The translations under genes and the position numbers were made by a program. A DNA stretch of 64,000 bases from Schistocerca nitens. Its lineage: Eukaryota > Arthropoda > Insecta > Orthoptera > Acrididae. The notes beneath the pieces were generated by a model. The model searched no databases. It worked only from the letters and a program-made list of their open reading frames with translations, and was not told the DNA's origin. Positions 32,720 to 44,903 of this stretch are shown piece by piece. The stretch covers positions 1,049,296,432 to 1,049,360,431 of the forward strand of contig NC_064614.1 of NCBI RefSeq assembly GCF_023898315.1, given 5' to 3'. Within the stretch, counting starts at the first letter, position 1. Each line of letters starts with the position of its first letter.

Positions 32720-33304
32720 TAATAAAAGGCGAAATTAAGTGTGAGTTATATAATTCTCATTAACCAACGTGGAATCAGAAATCATTTGTCTTATTTTGCA
32801 TAACACGCTGCACTGTGCTATTAAACGTTTATACAACTATGAAACTATTCAGATATTATTCGTCACATTGTGTTCCTGTCAAGTGATGTAGAATGTACAA
32901 AATATTATAATAAAAAAATTATTTCGCTCTGTGACCCGAGTTCTCAGTCCAAGTGGTAGAGAGATCGTTGATTCAAAGAAATACTACGTTTACACAGGGC
33001 TCCCAAAACAGAATCTACACCAAAACGCAGGTATATATCAATTACAGAGTAAGTATGGGACAAACCACTCCATGTAGAACACCTAAGAAAACACTATGAA
33101 AAACTAACTCTGGAGAAGGAAATACGAAAATAAAAAAAATAAGAATAAAACACGCCTCCTAGCCCTGCAAGAAAATTACCACATACAGAAAACCAAAGTA
33201 GGAAAGAAAACCCTGTTGAATACTCACGTGCACATGCCAAGCAACTCATTGTTCACACTAGCACATATAACAGTCGAGTAGCACTCCGACAGAGGATTAT
33301 TGTC
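32720..33304. other. Spacer, possibly the LINE 3' end
   Basis: AT-rich DNA after copy B. It may continue the I-like LINE, but no motif confirms this. Confidence 0.3.

Positions 33305-33341
<37 letters not shown>
33305..33341 (+). repeat. (AAT)n microsatellite
   Basis: About 12 uninterrupted trinucleotide units. Confidence 0.93.
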
Positions 33342-34712
33342 CACCCAATGTCTTCCCACTCACTTGTCCATGAACCCTTCCACAAAATAGTTTACACCAG
33401 CACTCAAATCAGTTGAACATCAAAACTATCAGCCACTCTCTGTCAGCTATTACAATCATATTAAACATTCTACAACTCGCACTGAATAACCACCAATACA
33501 CCCACCCCACCACCACTCCCCCTCTCCACACACACACACATACGCTAAATAAAATAACAGGCATCGTTAGGTGGGCAACATGTTACGTAAACAAACCAAA
33601 CAGCATCAGACATATCGTGAATGCAAAGTGGTTACATTTTTCAATAACAGTTTTCGATCAAATATCTACAACTAGTGACAGAAGACTAACGTGCAACAAC
33701 AACAAGGGGAAACAATATGAAAACTGTAAAGAAAAAATTTCGTAACATGAAAACGTGCTTCTGTTTCGAAAAAGAAGGTACAGCGCGAGCTCTAACATGA
33801 GAGTAAACGTAGATGCCAACAAAAAACGTGAAGTACTGTAAGTAATCACCTATTTACACAAGAAACGAGATCTGAACTATTTTATAATCTACAAAGAACA
33901 TATATCAAAATAAAAACTGTATCATTTTAGATCCCACTGAGGATGCTTTAAAGTAGAATGGGCGAAAGGTGGATAGGAAATTGAAATTCAGTGCCGCAAG
34001 AAAAGGTGGTTTTTAATTTACAAAACAAATACTCCCAACAAAGGGTTCCGTTAACCAATTTTGCTAACACCGCTTTATACTGATCATACAAACACTCTAA
34101 TATCGATGCTGGAAATGTGACTCCAGATGTCGGACTTCATTTTTTACAATCGATTTTCGAACCCGTGTAGACACTCCACCGTTTTTGTGACAGTGATGTT
34201 TGATGTTGACGTTGTTTGCCCAGCCAAGGTGATGAAGAAATACCACACTGAGGAAGAAGTCATTTATCTCCGACCTCGAATTGGACAGCAATCATGCTGA
34301 CTATACCCCGACTGTAACAACAAAGTTACCACAGCAATAATCAACTAGATAACGAGCTTAGTTGCTGCCTCTCTTTTTTTTCTCCGTTATGCTATCGCTT
34401 TACAGACTGTAATAAACTATGTCCAATAACGTAACATTTGTGAATCGTTTTCGTCACGTGCTTTGTTTCTTTGTGCTGTTTCTTTTACAATATGCAAAAG
34501 AATTATTGTAGCTAAAAAGAAAGTGAGCTGAAAAGCGATACGTCTATTATGATTCTGCAAGGCGAAGTCAGTACTGCAGGTTAATGGGAAACGAACGAAG
34601 AAATTCAGTACTTAAGCCGGTGTTCCACCACGGCCGCTCTAGGCATGGGCAACGGCGAACCGACAATAACGCCCCATTCGGTGTCTGTCAACCATCTTGT
34701 TATTTTAACCCA
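33342..34712. other. Unique AT-rich DNA, no recognised gene
   Basis: A 110-codon open frame at 33,413-33,745 is low-complexity (His/Thr/Pro-rich) and has no domain. Nothing else is supportable. Confidence 0.35.
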
Positions 34713-35667
34713 CCTGTTGTTGTTGTGGTCGATGCAGCTTTCCATGCTACTCTATCCTGCGCAAGCTTCTTCATCTCCCAGTACCTACTACAACCTACAT
34801 CCTTCTGAATCTGCTTAGTGTATTCATCTCTTGGTCTTCCTCTACTGTTTTTGCCCTCCACGCTGCCCTCCAATACTAAATTGGTGACCCCTTGATGACT
34901 CGGAACATGTCCTACCAACCAATCCCTTCTTCTAGTCAAATTGTGCCACAAATTTCTCCCCAATTCTAGTCAATTCCTCCTCATTAGTTATGTGATCTAC
35001 CCATCTTATCTTCAGTATTCTTCTGTAGCACCACATTTCGAAAGCTACTATTCTCTTCTTGTCCAAACTATTTATCGTCCATGTTTCACTTCCATACATG
35101 GCTACACTACCATACAAATACTTTCAGAAACGACTTCCTAACACTTAAATCTATACTCGATGTTAACAAATTTCTCTTCTTCAGAAACGCTTTCATTGCC
35201 ATTGGCAGTCTACATTTCAAATCCTCTCTACTTCGACCGTCATCAGCTATTTTGGTCCCCAAATAGCAAAACTCCTTTACTACTTTAAGTGTCTCATTTT
35301 CTAATCTAATTCCCTCAGCATCGCCCGACTTAATGCGACTACATTCCATTATCCTCGTTTTCCTTTTGTTGATGTTCATCTTATATCCTCCTTTCAAGAC
35401 ACTGTCCATTCCATTCAACTGATCTTCCAGGTCCTTTGCTGTCTCTGACAGAATTACAATGTCATCGGCGAACCTCAACGTTTTTATTTCTTCTCCCTGG
35501 ACTTTAATACCTACTCCGAATTTTTCTTTTGTTTCCTTTATTGCTTGCTCAATATACAGATTGAATAACGTCGGGGATAGGCTACAACCCTGTCTCACTC
35601 CCTTCCCAACCACTGCTTTCCTTTCATGGCCCTCTACTCCTATAACTGCCTTTTGGTTTCTGTACAA
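34713..35667 (-). mobile_element. 5'-truncated RTE-like LINE copy, minus strand
   Basis: It is collinear with about 16,925-17,910 of the full-length copy. The RT part (35,107-35,667) is open and keeps RQGCSLSPTLFN and RFADDIVIL. Frame breaks near 35,110 and 34,950 separate it from the SLWHNL-like and GRPRDEY segments. About 25 bp around the stop codon are deleted, joining the coding end (KAAS) to the (TTG)n complement at 34,713-34,727. The family match stops abruptly at 35,667 within the segment preceding YRNQ. Confidence 0.88.
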
Positions 35668-35795
35668 CAGCAGGTTGTGTAACAAAATGTAGGTAGCAAT
35701 CACCACGATTTCCCTGTAAACATGTGAACTGACGGTACACATCCACTATACCAGCTTTCCCTTGCTTACTTCGAACTTTTTATTACATCTATAAG
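35668..35795 (+). repeat. Local direct repeat, copy 1
   Basis: About 125 bp starting cagcaggttgtgtaacaaaa reappears at 36,269-36,395 with roughly 90% identity. This copy abuts the 5'-truncation point of the LINE. Confidence 0.85.
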
Positions 35796-36268
35796 TCGGA
35801 AAAGCAGATTTCGAGAGTCCATTCGTATAAAACAATTGACGATCGGAAAACCAATGTCTGGTACTTTCGCTTATGAGGAAAAGCGACAGCGAAAAACTGT
35901 TTTCGTATTCCGGAAGTTTGTCTCATGAAAACGCAGCACGTCAGCAACAAACTCTCAGAACCTGCCGTTGGGAGGTGCAACTCAGAAAATGAAGTCTCGT
36001 AGTTCAACTACAAAAATCACTAGACTTTTTCTAAGAAAATTCGCACCAACAGTTAAATAACAAAAGCTTTGTTGACAAAATAGATGCCTTCTCATCTCCT
36101 ATCAAGATTAAGCAACTGAAGATCTATGGAGAAGAACAAAGAAAACTTTAATTACCTTCAAATTAGTCATATTTAGAATATGTGCAGTACTCGACATGGG
36201 AAATCGTCTGTTTACTGAAAACATTTGGCCATTTACTGCTCGCATTATTATTTAGGCACCATAAAGTA
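35796..36268. other. Unique spacer between direct repeats
   Basis: No gene recognised. Confidence 0.35.
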
Positions 36269-36395
36269 AACAGCAGGTTGTGTAACAAAATGTTGGTAGC
36301 AGTCACCACGATTTCCATGTAATCTAACGGTACACATCGTCTACACCAGCTTTCCGTTGCTTACTTAGAACTTTTTATTACATCCATATACTTTT
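36269..36395 (+). repeat. Local direct repeat, copy 2
   Basis: Matches 35,668-35,795, including the end ctttttattacatc(c/t)at. It lies about 100 bp from the tetraspanin exon, within its putative intron. Confidence 0.85.
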
Positions 36396-36503
36396 CGGTG
36401 GCGTAGCCCGAGACTTAGTTTAGTGAGTGATAAATCCCAACAACGATGATATCTACTGAACAAGTCTACATTTAGTAATTTAAAATTATACTTTTGGACT
36501 TAC

Positions 36504-37060
36504 TTCTCTAGTTCAACGCCGCCCAGCTGAGGATCAAACCACGAAACGTAGAACCATTCCTTGTACGACTTACTCCCACAACATTTGAACGTAATCTGGA
36601 GAATGTCGATCGATGATTTCATCTGCGCATTTGTAGCATACTCTTTCATAGCCTTTAAAAGAGCGTGATGAACACTTTTGTTGTCATAAATAGAATGAAA
36701 AACGCATATAAGCGTTACAATCAGTATCGCTACAGAAATCACTGCAGCCGTGACAGCATACCAAAACAGCCACTTGTTTATTCGCATGTCTGCTTTCCTA
36801 GGTCTCGCCCAGCGGCTCATTATTAATCCCACGAAGCTCGGCGGCAAACATACCGTCCCTATTCCCGACAGTAGGACGGGAAGCATGTACCCGTCGCTGA
36901 TAGATATCATGCTCAGATACGACCCAACTTTCACCCAGATGTGAATGCCGGTTGCTATTACTCCGACAGAACATATCAAAGAGACCAAGTTAAGAAAAAG
37001 CAAAATATACGTCGCAGCATGAAGAGTTTGCTGTGACAGGGTTGTCTCTATTAGAACCAT
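36504..37060 (-). CDS. Peripherin-like tetraspanin, N-terminal coding exon
   Basis: The minus-strand frame from ATG 37,060 is open for 186 codons. Three hydrophobic segments lie at residues about 15-42, 58-82 and 97-122, the tetraspanin TM1-TM3 layout with a short first loop. The start of the large extracellular loop follows with CCG at 160-162 in ITFKCCGSKSYKEWFYVSW, a pattern close to peripherin/ROM1-type tetraspanins (photoreceptor-membrane scaffolds in vertebrates; insect relatives are less well defined). It ends ..VELE plus two bases at a GTAAGT donor (36,503). It is AT-rich at third positions. The remaining loop and TM4 must lie on other exons; 5,775-5,933 fits in phase. An in-frame acceptor at 37,070 would extend it upstream to 37,069. 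Confidence 0.85.
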
Positions 37061-37069
37061 GAAAATAGT

Positions 37070-37550
37070 CTCTTAACGACACAGAAGAAGGCTGATCGCC
37101 GAACAAATAGGGCACTATCGAGAGTCGCATCCCGCAAGCTGCATCTGTGGACTGCACAGATAAAATTAGTAATGAATACAGATGTCTTTGTTATCATTAG
37201 TAAGGACAAGACTGTTCTCCGTTACATAGAGTAGGAATATCTATGAAGTGAGCATTCAAATACGCATAACGAATTTTTTGTCACCAACATACGACTTCTC
37301 CAAGTCACGCAATTATGATAGGGCATACAATTTGTCCATAAGTGCCGTATAGATTTGGAATGAAATTAAGGTAATATTCAAGAATAATTGCCTATCGAAG
37401 TCGCAGGATCCAAATGATACATATCTAACGTGCGATTGTAAATCAGTCATGCGATTCTAGTGGCGTGCGTTATGTTTACGGTCGTCACTACAGCAACGAC
37501 AAAAGAAGAGCGTTACGAAAGTACTTGTAATTACAAAGGAGACGACTTAC
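37070..37550 (-). other. Putative 481-bp intron between the upstream exon and the tetraspanin exon
   Basis: On the minus strand it begins GTAAGT at 37,550 and would end taagag at 37,070, preceded by a pyrimidine-rich stretch (ccttcttctgtgtcgtt). Both junctions are phase 0, so splicing would fuse the frames. Confidence 0.35.
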
Positions 37551-37898
37551 CTTACTCGTCATCGGTGTTGTCTTCATGTGAAAGTCCATTACGGTGGTCT
37601 GGATGGATAATTTTGAAGAGTAGAACCATATATTCCTGCTTCTCGTTCGTTTTCCGTACTGTCCGCAATGAAATTGTAACGGTATTTCAGCGTCGAAACT
37701 GTCCTTACGAAGTTTTACACAGTTCACACCACTAAAGTCTACACAGTCCCGTTTTTCCTCGTCCGGTAGTACTCCATATTTGCGACAAAAAGTCGAACAA
37801 TTTTCTACGGTGGGAAAACATGGAATTAGATTTTTCCGTTTGAGGGAATCCGCCGAATAAACGTCAAGAACACCAGACATCTCGCTCACTAACGACAT
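37551..37898 (-). CDS. Putative exon, ISXO2/Merlin-like N-terminal region
   Basis: The minus-strand frame from ATG 37,898 is open for 116 codons and ends at an AAG|GTAAGT donor. The protein has paired cysteines (CFPTVENCSTFCRK, RDCVDFSGVNC, FHCGQYGKR) followed by WFYSSKLSIQTTVMDF. That order resembles the zinc-ribbon part of ISXO2/IS1595-Merlin transposases: a 'CP.CG ... C..CGKR.S.R ... WF..SKLSLQTIL' layout. The resemblance is by eye and weak, and the catalytic domain is absent here. It could be a transposon remnant, an independent host gene, or the first exon of the tetraspanin transcript. A possible upstream Met is at codon 1 or codon 7. Confidence 0.45.
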
Positions 37899-38580
37899 AA
37901 ATCGTCTGGATTTCCCTAGAAACTCACAAATAATTCACGTAGGTATCTAATTTAGAGCAACTAAGGGAACGACAGAAAACAGATAAAAGTGACGATCACA
38001 AATAACTGATCAAAACGCCCGCCACCGGAGTCGATTGATCGTTTTGCGATGCACGTTCGATATGTATCGTTTACACCCTGCAACTTCGGTAGGCAATCAT
38101 TCTCGGAAATTAATATGAAGCCTATAGACAGATCTCACTCAAATGTTTCATGTATTTTTACACGTGTTACATACGTATCTTAATAAATTTGATTCGATAT
38201 CAGGAATGGACTTGGATTAAAAGCTGTTAAACACTAGTGCATTTCTTTTCTTTGCAAGAAATGTTTCTTCTCAGTGTCGGTTTTTTTCGGTGTAGTGAAA
38301 AAGGCGTGGTCACAGCTATTTTTAGATTTTTTTACTACGTATTACGCTACTGGTGCGCCACGGCTTTTCTAAATTATGCTGTGGCGGTATTGCCAAATCG
38401 CTTCTATTACGCCAAAGAGAAAATGGCCCAACAAACATCGAGTCTAATGTTATGACCTTCAGCATACTCTTACTATTTTACTTCCTTTACGTTTTTTATC
38501 TGTTTAATTTTCTTTCACTCTTACGGAAACTAAAATTTTAATCGTACTTGTTCACTCAGTATGTGAGCTGCACTGGTAGT
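37899..38580. other. Spacer, possible promoter region
   Basis: No gene recognised. It is upstream of the exon on the minus strand and would contain its promoter, but I see no convincing core element. Confidence 0.3.
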
Positions 38581-38800
38581 CCGGCTGAGTAGGCGAATAC
38601 TCAGTGGTCAGCATGAGTGAGTGCAATGCGAGGATCTCAGGTACGATTCCCGGACTGGTCGAAAATTTTATCCGTTCTAGGATTAGGTGTTGTATTATCA
38701 TCATCGACGCACATGTCGCCTTAGTGGCATCAGTAGAAATGCTTGCACTAGCAGCAAACACGTTATACAACCATTTGGTTTCATATGTACTAGTACTACA
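38581..38800 (+). repeat. Degenerate SINE of the Asp-like-head family
   Basis: It shows gtacgattcccgg (B box) and then decayed matches to the body of the copy at 52.9 kb: 'ttttatccgttct', 'ggattaggtgttgt', 'atcatcatcgacgcac' and 'gtcgccttagtggcatca'. It is old; boundaries are approximate. Confidence 0.65.
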
Positions 38801-39237
38801 GTTCCCTATTGTGACTAACTCTAAAATAAGCACAGTGGTTTGGCAGTCTCTATAATACACAGGTCATATAAAAATTTCATCATCAGATAAAATTGCTCGA
38901 AAGAGTATACATTCATCATATAATTCATCATATAACAGCTGGGTCGGTCAAGCGAAATCCATTCTATAGCCTTACTGATCGCCAGCTTTGATTCAAATGG
39001 ATTTTTTTTTCCTTTGGGAACATTTAAAATTCTTGATGTATTCGTCTCTCATACCTAATGTTGCTGCTCTAAGGGTGTGTATACAAAGAGGATTGACGAA
39101 ATACAGAACTCAACAGGAGTTGCCCACAGCATACAGCAAAGTATAGAACACAAGCATACAGCAAAATTTAGAAGGAAGCTCAGGGGGTGCATGGAAGCAG
39201 GAGGAGCTCACTTCGAAAATTTTTGTAGATGAAAACT
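38801..39237. other. Spacer without recognised features
   Basis: No gene or repeat recognised. Confidence 0.35.
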
Positions 39238-39357
39238 TGTTTGGTAAATGTATTATTTTTTACCATGGATAATAAACTGTTTCATACACATAAATGTGTT
39301 TGGTAAATGTGTCATCTATGTGCAATGAATAATAAATCCTTTCATACCTCCCTAATC
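39238..39357 (+). repeat. 59-bp tandem duplication
   Basis: Two units starting tgtttggtaaatgt at 39,238 and 39,297, each ending in an (t/a)ataataaa..tttcata stretch. Confidence 0.75.
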
Positions 39358-41925
39358 AGGGATTTTCTGATATATGCTGCTACGAGCATTTAGTAACGTT
39401 TCGATGTCAAACATTAATCACTAAGGTTTCTGACATATGTTTTTATAAACTCTTGGCATCCATGTCCAGTGAGTTTGGGTTAGCTCTGCGTAGATCCATC
39501 ATAGTGTAGGTGTTTTGACAGAACTCACCTGCAAGAGGTTAGTGGAGTCCGCAGATGTCCACAGTCACACAAAGTCTGTTTTTCCAAGAGGACCCATCTC
39601 CACGCGTATTCTTCCGACTTTGCAACTTAGGAAGCACTGTCGGTTGAGGGGTTTCCAGGTGGTCCACTCCTCCAGAAGAAGCTCTTCTGTGAATGTTAGT
39701 CAATCACTGAGGTGTACGATTTATTATAACTGTGGATGCAGTCTTGTGTGCTGTGATGTATAAATAAGGCTGTGTGTGGTACATAGAAAACGTTTCCTAG
39801 ATTTAAGCCAAGCCACTGATGGACTGTCAGGTGGCCATATAGCTCATAGCTTTCTTATCGCCGAGGTTCGTGCCTTTGTTGTCTCATTTCTGGTCACCAC
39901 TCCTCAGTTGATGTCCGGTAGCTACATTATGATACTTCTGTATCCAGAAGTTACATATCAGTGTCACGTGTGTGTCATGACAGGGACATTTCTAAGTTTA
40001 GCTAAAATGGCTATGCCTGTTCTAAAAGATGAGAGTGAAATTTCTTTACCGAATTAAACTGTGTACCAGCTCGTTACTCACAGCTGGAATTTTGCATTTC
40101 ATGATAGTGCTCTTACTGACATGGCTATCCAGCCACACTGCATGGCCCGTCCCCCTAGCTTCGGTCCTGACAGACCTCTCTTCTACTTCCTAAATTTCAG
40201 AGAGACATTACTACATAACTTGCTGGACTAGAAAGAAACTATGAGGGGGTAGTGAGTCTTTTCTGGATGTTTGCGTCGCTAAGAGCATTTCACATGGAAG
40301 ACCTGGTGCCAGTTCAATTCCCAGTCCATGATACAGTTTCAAACTCCCATACATTTTCACAACAGCGTGCAATTCGCTCCAGAATAAAATTTCATTAAAG
40401 ATGGGAGTGACAACTGCGGAAGCACAAAAACAGAAGATACCTGTAACAGTTGAAATTGGTCATGATTGCGTGAAGCTACCCATAGCTATGATTAAAACAA
40501 ATAACTTGTTATAATTCATCAAAAGTTGGTGTGCCTATTTTAAGACATATCCTTAGAAAAGGTGTTCCAAAAAGGTCAATCCGATCTCATAACACTGTAT
40601 CTTCTACAAGAACGAAGATAGAAATTTGTGATACATTTTTACCTAACCATGGAAACTGAAAATTTGCCGTGGCCCCAGTTGTAAGCAGGCACTTCATGTG
40701 GTTGCCGTTAGGGGTCTCTGTGGTGCAGTTATCTCTCTCATTTATTATCCATACTGTGTTGCATCGATAGGGAGATACTCATCAACAACAGGCAGAGTTC
40801 AGTAACAACTGCGCAGCGAAATCTCCATCCTGAGTGGAAACGGCAGGTCTCCCCCTTATGCTCGTTCAAGACGTAGATCGCTTTCAACGTACTATTGCAT
40901 GTTGTCTGCAGAAATGTACTCGTCACACCAGCTGTGAGTTAGGCATTGGCTCTATTGGCGTGTTTGAGGCGATATTAGTGCTTCAAACCATACAAGATTC
41001 ACTTACAAGCCCTGCATAATGGTAAAAAAATAACAATATATAGAGTTTTGTGAATTCATCTGGGCAATGAGATGAGTAGCATGGCTATAGTGACTCCAAA
41101 GTACTTTGTTTTATTTGTGACGTCTCTTGCGCAAGTTAGTACCGTTTCCATGATGTCATAATCTACGCCCCCTTCCTACGATCGACTGAGATGGCGGAAT
41201 GATTATTACACTGAATTCGCATTCAGGAGGATTATGGTTCTGTTGGAGTAGCCAGAAGAACATCTGTGATTGCACAGTGAAACGCAGCATTATTCTGTGG
41301 CGACGATCCCTCTGACAATTTACTTTACTCTTTGATCTTTGTTAGCATTCTTTTTATTGGCTTAGATTTTTCAGTTGATTGGTTGCCGAGCTTAAGTAAA
41401 TAAAAAGTTATTGCCGACTACTTGGTTGTATCTCTCTAACAGATGGAGATAAGCTATAGTTGCCTGAAGCTCAAATCTATGCCGGATCATCAGATATAGG
41501 TTTTCTGTGATGCCCCTAAATAAGGTCCAGGCAGATTACTGGGACGATAACTCTCAAGGTGCACAACCAATTTCCTTTCCCATTCTTGAACATTCTGAGC
41601 TTGTGCTCAAATTCTAATGAGTTTGATATCTACAAGATGTTAAACCCTAATTTTTCTTCTTATTTCTCTTTCTATGACGTCATCATGCATGCGAGGGGGA
41701 GAGATGGTATGTCAGCAGCAACTTGATCACAGTATCATCAACAAAAATTTATGCTCATAAGTTTCATCTCTCTCTCACACATACATACACATATTTTGCT
41801 CTCACAGTCACAGCCCAGCATTTTAGCAGACATTATAATGAAACAGCCAATCACAGTCCAATGTTGCACTAGCCATTGAAACGAATTAGCCACCCCATAT
41901 CTCCATTGTCAGTAAGCATAGTTAG
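39358..41925. other. Unique DNA, no recognised gene
   Basis: About 2.5 kb with only short frames (up to 93 codons at 39,776-40,057) and no motif or splice support. Confidence 0.35.
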
Positions 41926-43734
41926 ATCACTGAACCACAGTTTGTACAAGGCACAATGGATATTTAAAACGAATGTGTGATTTATCAAAATACACTTAGC
42001 TCACCCATTGGTACCTGTCAACAAATATATTTCAATCATTGTACCACACTAGGTGTAATGCACAATGGAAATCCAAATTAAATATTTCCAAATTAAATTG
42101 TCTGCATTCTACAACTGTATACAACTTACAGTATTTCCACTTCTAAAATTCCTGTCATAAATACGAAAACACACGAACACACACACAAGTTTTATGAGAA
42201 AGTTATTTCCACGTCTGAAATATGTAAAGGTATTGGCAATAGTGTAGTAACTTACAGTATTTTAAGTCTAAAGCGTCTGTATTACTTATCAAATATACAT
42301 AAGCATACACACAATGATTGTGTCGTATCATAACAATGCCTGAATTGCTTCTGTTATTGTTCTTTATAAAACATGTTATCTAAAATAATTTGTCAGCCAC
42401 TGGAAGAGCTCAGTTACTGTGTACCTTACTTGATGCCTAAAACATGACTGTGGACTCTCAAATTGAGTGCCACAATGCTGTTTCCATGCCTAAACTCTCC
42501 TGTAACAGCAAAAAAACACATTTCGATAAAATAACATACTGCAGTAATAATGCACAAGGGTAGCCATGCATGTTAAAATGCTGCTTCCAGGATGTAGAGA
42601 TGAGCTGGCCCAGGATCGAATTTGCCTGGTAGATTAATGACAGGTATCATGTGTCCATCAATCTGAATGTGGTTTATAGGTGATTCTCCACACACCACAA
42701 GGTAAGTGCTGGGCCCTTCCACTTCAGCTACGTCAGTAACAAGCATTGATAAAACTTCTGCTCAATTTCACATTGTAACATATATGCAATCAATATGTAA
42801 CGTAGTTACAGCCAATATTGCCTATGTTCTATAGCCAATAATGTCTATGTTTATCTTTGAAAATGGACTCGATAAGCAACCTGAGCTATCAGCAAACTGA
42901 ATCTAACCTGTGTAACACTGTGTGGATGTTGTATGAGTGTAAGTTTCACTGTCATTTAAGCCCTCAACAGACCGTTACATGAAAACTTAAAACCAACATG
43001 ACTGCGTATTTGAATATGAAAAACTACAGCAACAAATGAACTTGTAACAATGAGTACCTAAGCTATATAATTGCGTTTTTGAATAAGAATTTACAAGTGA
43101 TACAGAATCTGACTTATGCAACGGAATTTACTGTATTAGAGTACATCACATATTGTGGTATGTGAGTGCCTCTGTTCTGGCCCTACGTTTTGCGCTCACC
43201 TCTTTAGATGACTTCCTTTTTCCATGTTGTTTACAGCAATTTGCAGCAGCTGAAGCTTACTGCTACTAACAATGAATTTAATAAAAAGCAGTTCGCCAGG
43301 GTCCTGTTAACTACTAAATAACTTGTGAGAAGGGATTTCATCGATTAAGTCTGTTTAAAACTTCAGATTCATCATAACCCAAAAACAATAAAAGACGATG
43401 ACAATTACAGTGACACAGGTATCAACAACAGTTGACTGCCAGATTAATAAATTATTTCAATTTCAAAGTTACAATAACAGTCAATAACTACAGCATTTAC
43501 TTATTAATGGATGTGGAGTCTTCTTCAACTGACAAGTAAAATATGGGATTAGTGCAAACTCGGTCTAACATTCACAAGCGTAACTCTGCAATTGTTTTTG
43601 CGCTATGCTTTACCTTGACTTCCATATTCAAGCGTAGTTATGCCATCTAAATCTCTCTTGGCTATATAAATGAAATCAGTTCTTGAGTGTGGTAAGACCT
43701 GCCATCACCGATATGAGGAGAGAAGTCTTCCAAA

Positions 43735-44665
43735 GTAAGATTGATTTCAGGTGTGCCGCAGGGGAGTGTTGAAGGACTGTTGCTATTCACAATATACGTA
43801 AATGACCTTGTGGATGACATCGGAAGTTCACTGAGGCTTTTTGCAGATGATGCTGTGGTGTATCGAGAGGTTGTAACAATGGCAAATTGTACTGAAATGC
43901 AGGAGGATCTGCAGCGAATTGACGCATGGTGCAGGGAATGGCAACTGAATCTCAATGTAGACAAGTGTAATGTGCTGCGAATACATAGAAAGATAGATCC
44001 GTTATCATTTAGCTAGAAAATAGCAGGTCAGCAACTGGAAGCAGTTAATTCCATAAATTATCTGGGAGTACGCATTAGGAGTGATTTGAAATGGAATGAT
44101 CATATAAAACTGATCGTCGGTAAAGCAGATGCCACACTGAGATTCATTGGAAGAATCCTAAGGAAATGCAATCCGAAAACAAAGGAAATAGGATACAGTA
44201 CACTTGTTCGCCCACTGCTTGAATACTGCTCAGCAGTGTGGGATCCGTACCAGATAGGGTTGATAGAAGAGATAGAGAAGATCCAATGGGGAGCAGCACG
44301 CTTCGTTACAGGATCATTTAGTAATCGCGAAAGCATTACGGAGATGATAGATAAACTCCAGTGGAAGACTGTGCAGGAGAGATGCTCAGTAGCTTGGTAC
44401 GGGCTTTTTTTAAAGTTTCGAGAACATTCCTTCACCGAAGAGTCAAGCAGTATATTGCTCCCTCCTATGTAGATCTCGCGAAGACACCATGAGGATAAAA
44501 TCAGAGAGATTAGAGCCCACACAGAAGCATACCGACAATCTTTCTTTCCACAAACAATATGAGACTGAATAGAAGGGAAAACCGATAGAGGTACTCAAGG
44601 TACCGTCCGCCACACACCGTCAGGTGGCTTGCGGAGTATGGATGTAGATGTAGAGGGCAGAGTGA
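43735..44665 (+). pseudogene. 5'-truncated jockey/CR1-like LINE
   Basis: Frame 1 from about 43,741 reads SGVPQGSVEGLLLFTIYVNDL and LFADDAVVY (RT motifs B and C). After a stop near 44,014 reading resumes YLGVRI...MKWNDHIK and VRPLLEYCSAVWDPYQ to about 44,470. The 3' end is a short UTR ending gcggagtatggatgtagatg. It lies inside the left arm of the inverted repeat. The catalytic ADD is intact, but the element starts mid-RT and cannot be mobile. Confidence 0.85.
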
Positions 44666-44846
44666 CACATCACAGCCAGACCTCATCTCACAACAATGCT
44701 TAGAATCGCGCTCCCATGTTCGCCCTCAGATTGCCATTATCCACATCTCAGTCCTTACACAATGCAAAGAATAGCATTAAGTTGGATATATTGTTTTCAA
44801 TGCAATGGACAGTTCTGACACAGTCCTTACAACATGAATAACAGTA

Positions 44847-44903
44847 CACACACACACACGCACAGACAGACACACACACACGCATACACACATACGCACA
44901 CAT
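44847..44903 (+). repeat. (CA)n-rich microsatellite, interrupted
   Basis: Runs of CA with cgcacagaca-type interruptions. The Cys/Val-rich frames on the minus strand here are products of this repeat. Confidence 0.85.

Larger units (their letters stand above)
5934..36503 (-). other. Putative 30.6-kb intron of the tetraspanin gene
   Basis: If the exons at 36,504-37,060 and 5,775-5,933 are consecutive, this interval is one intron with a GTAAGT donor at 36,503-36,498 and a CAG acceptor at 5,936-5,934. Locust genomes are known for very long, transposon-filled introns. All elements annotated between 6.06 and 35.7 kb would then be intronic. The call depends on the two exons belonging to the same gene. 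Confidence 0.5.

Noticed and set aside
33413..33745. A 110-codon frame as a small gene
   Set aside because: Composition is low-complexity and there is no start context, domain or conservation evidence.
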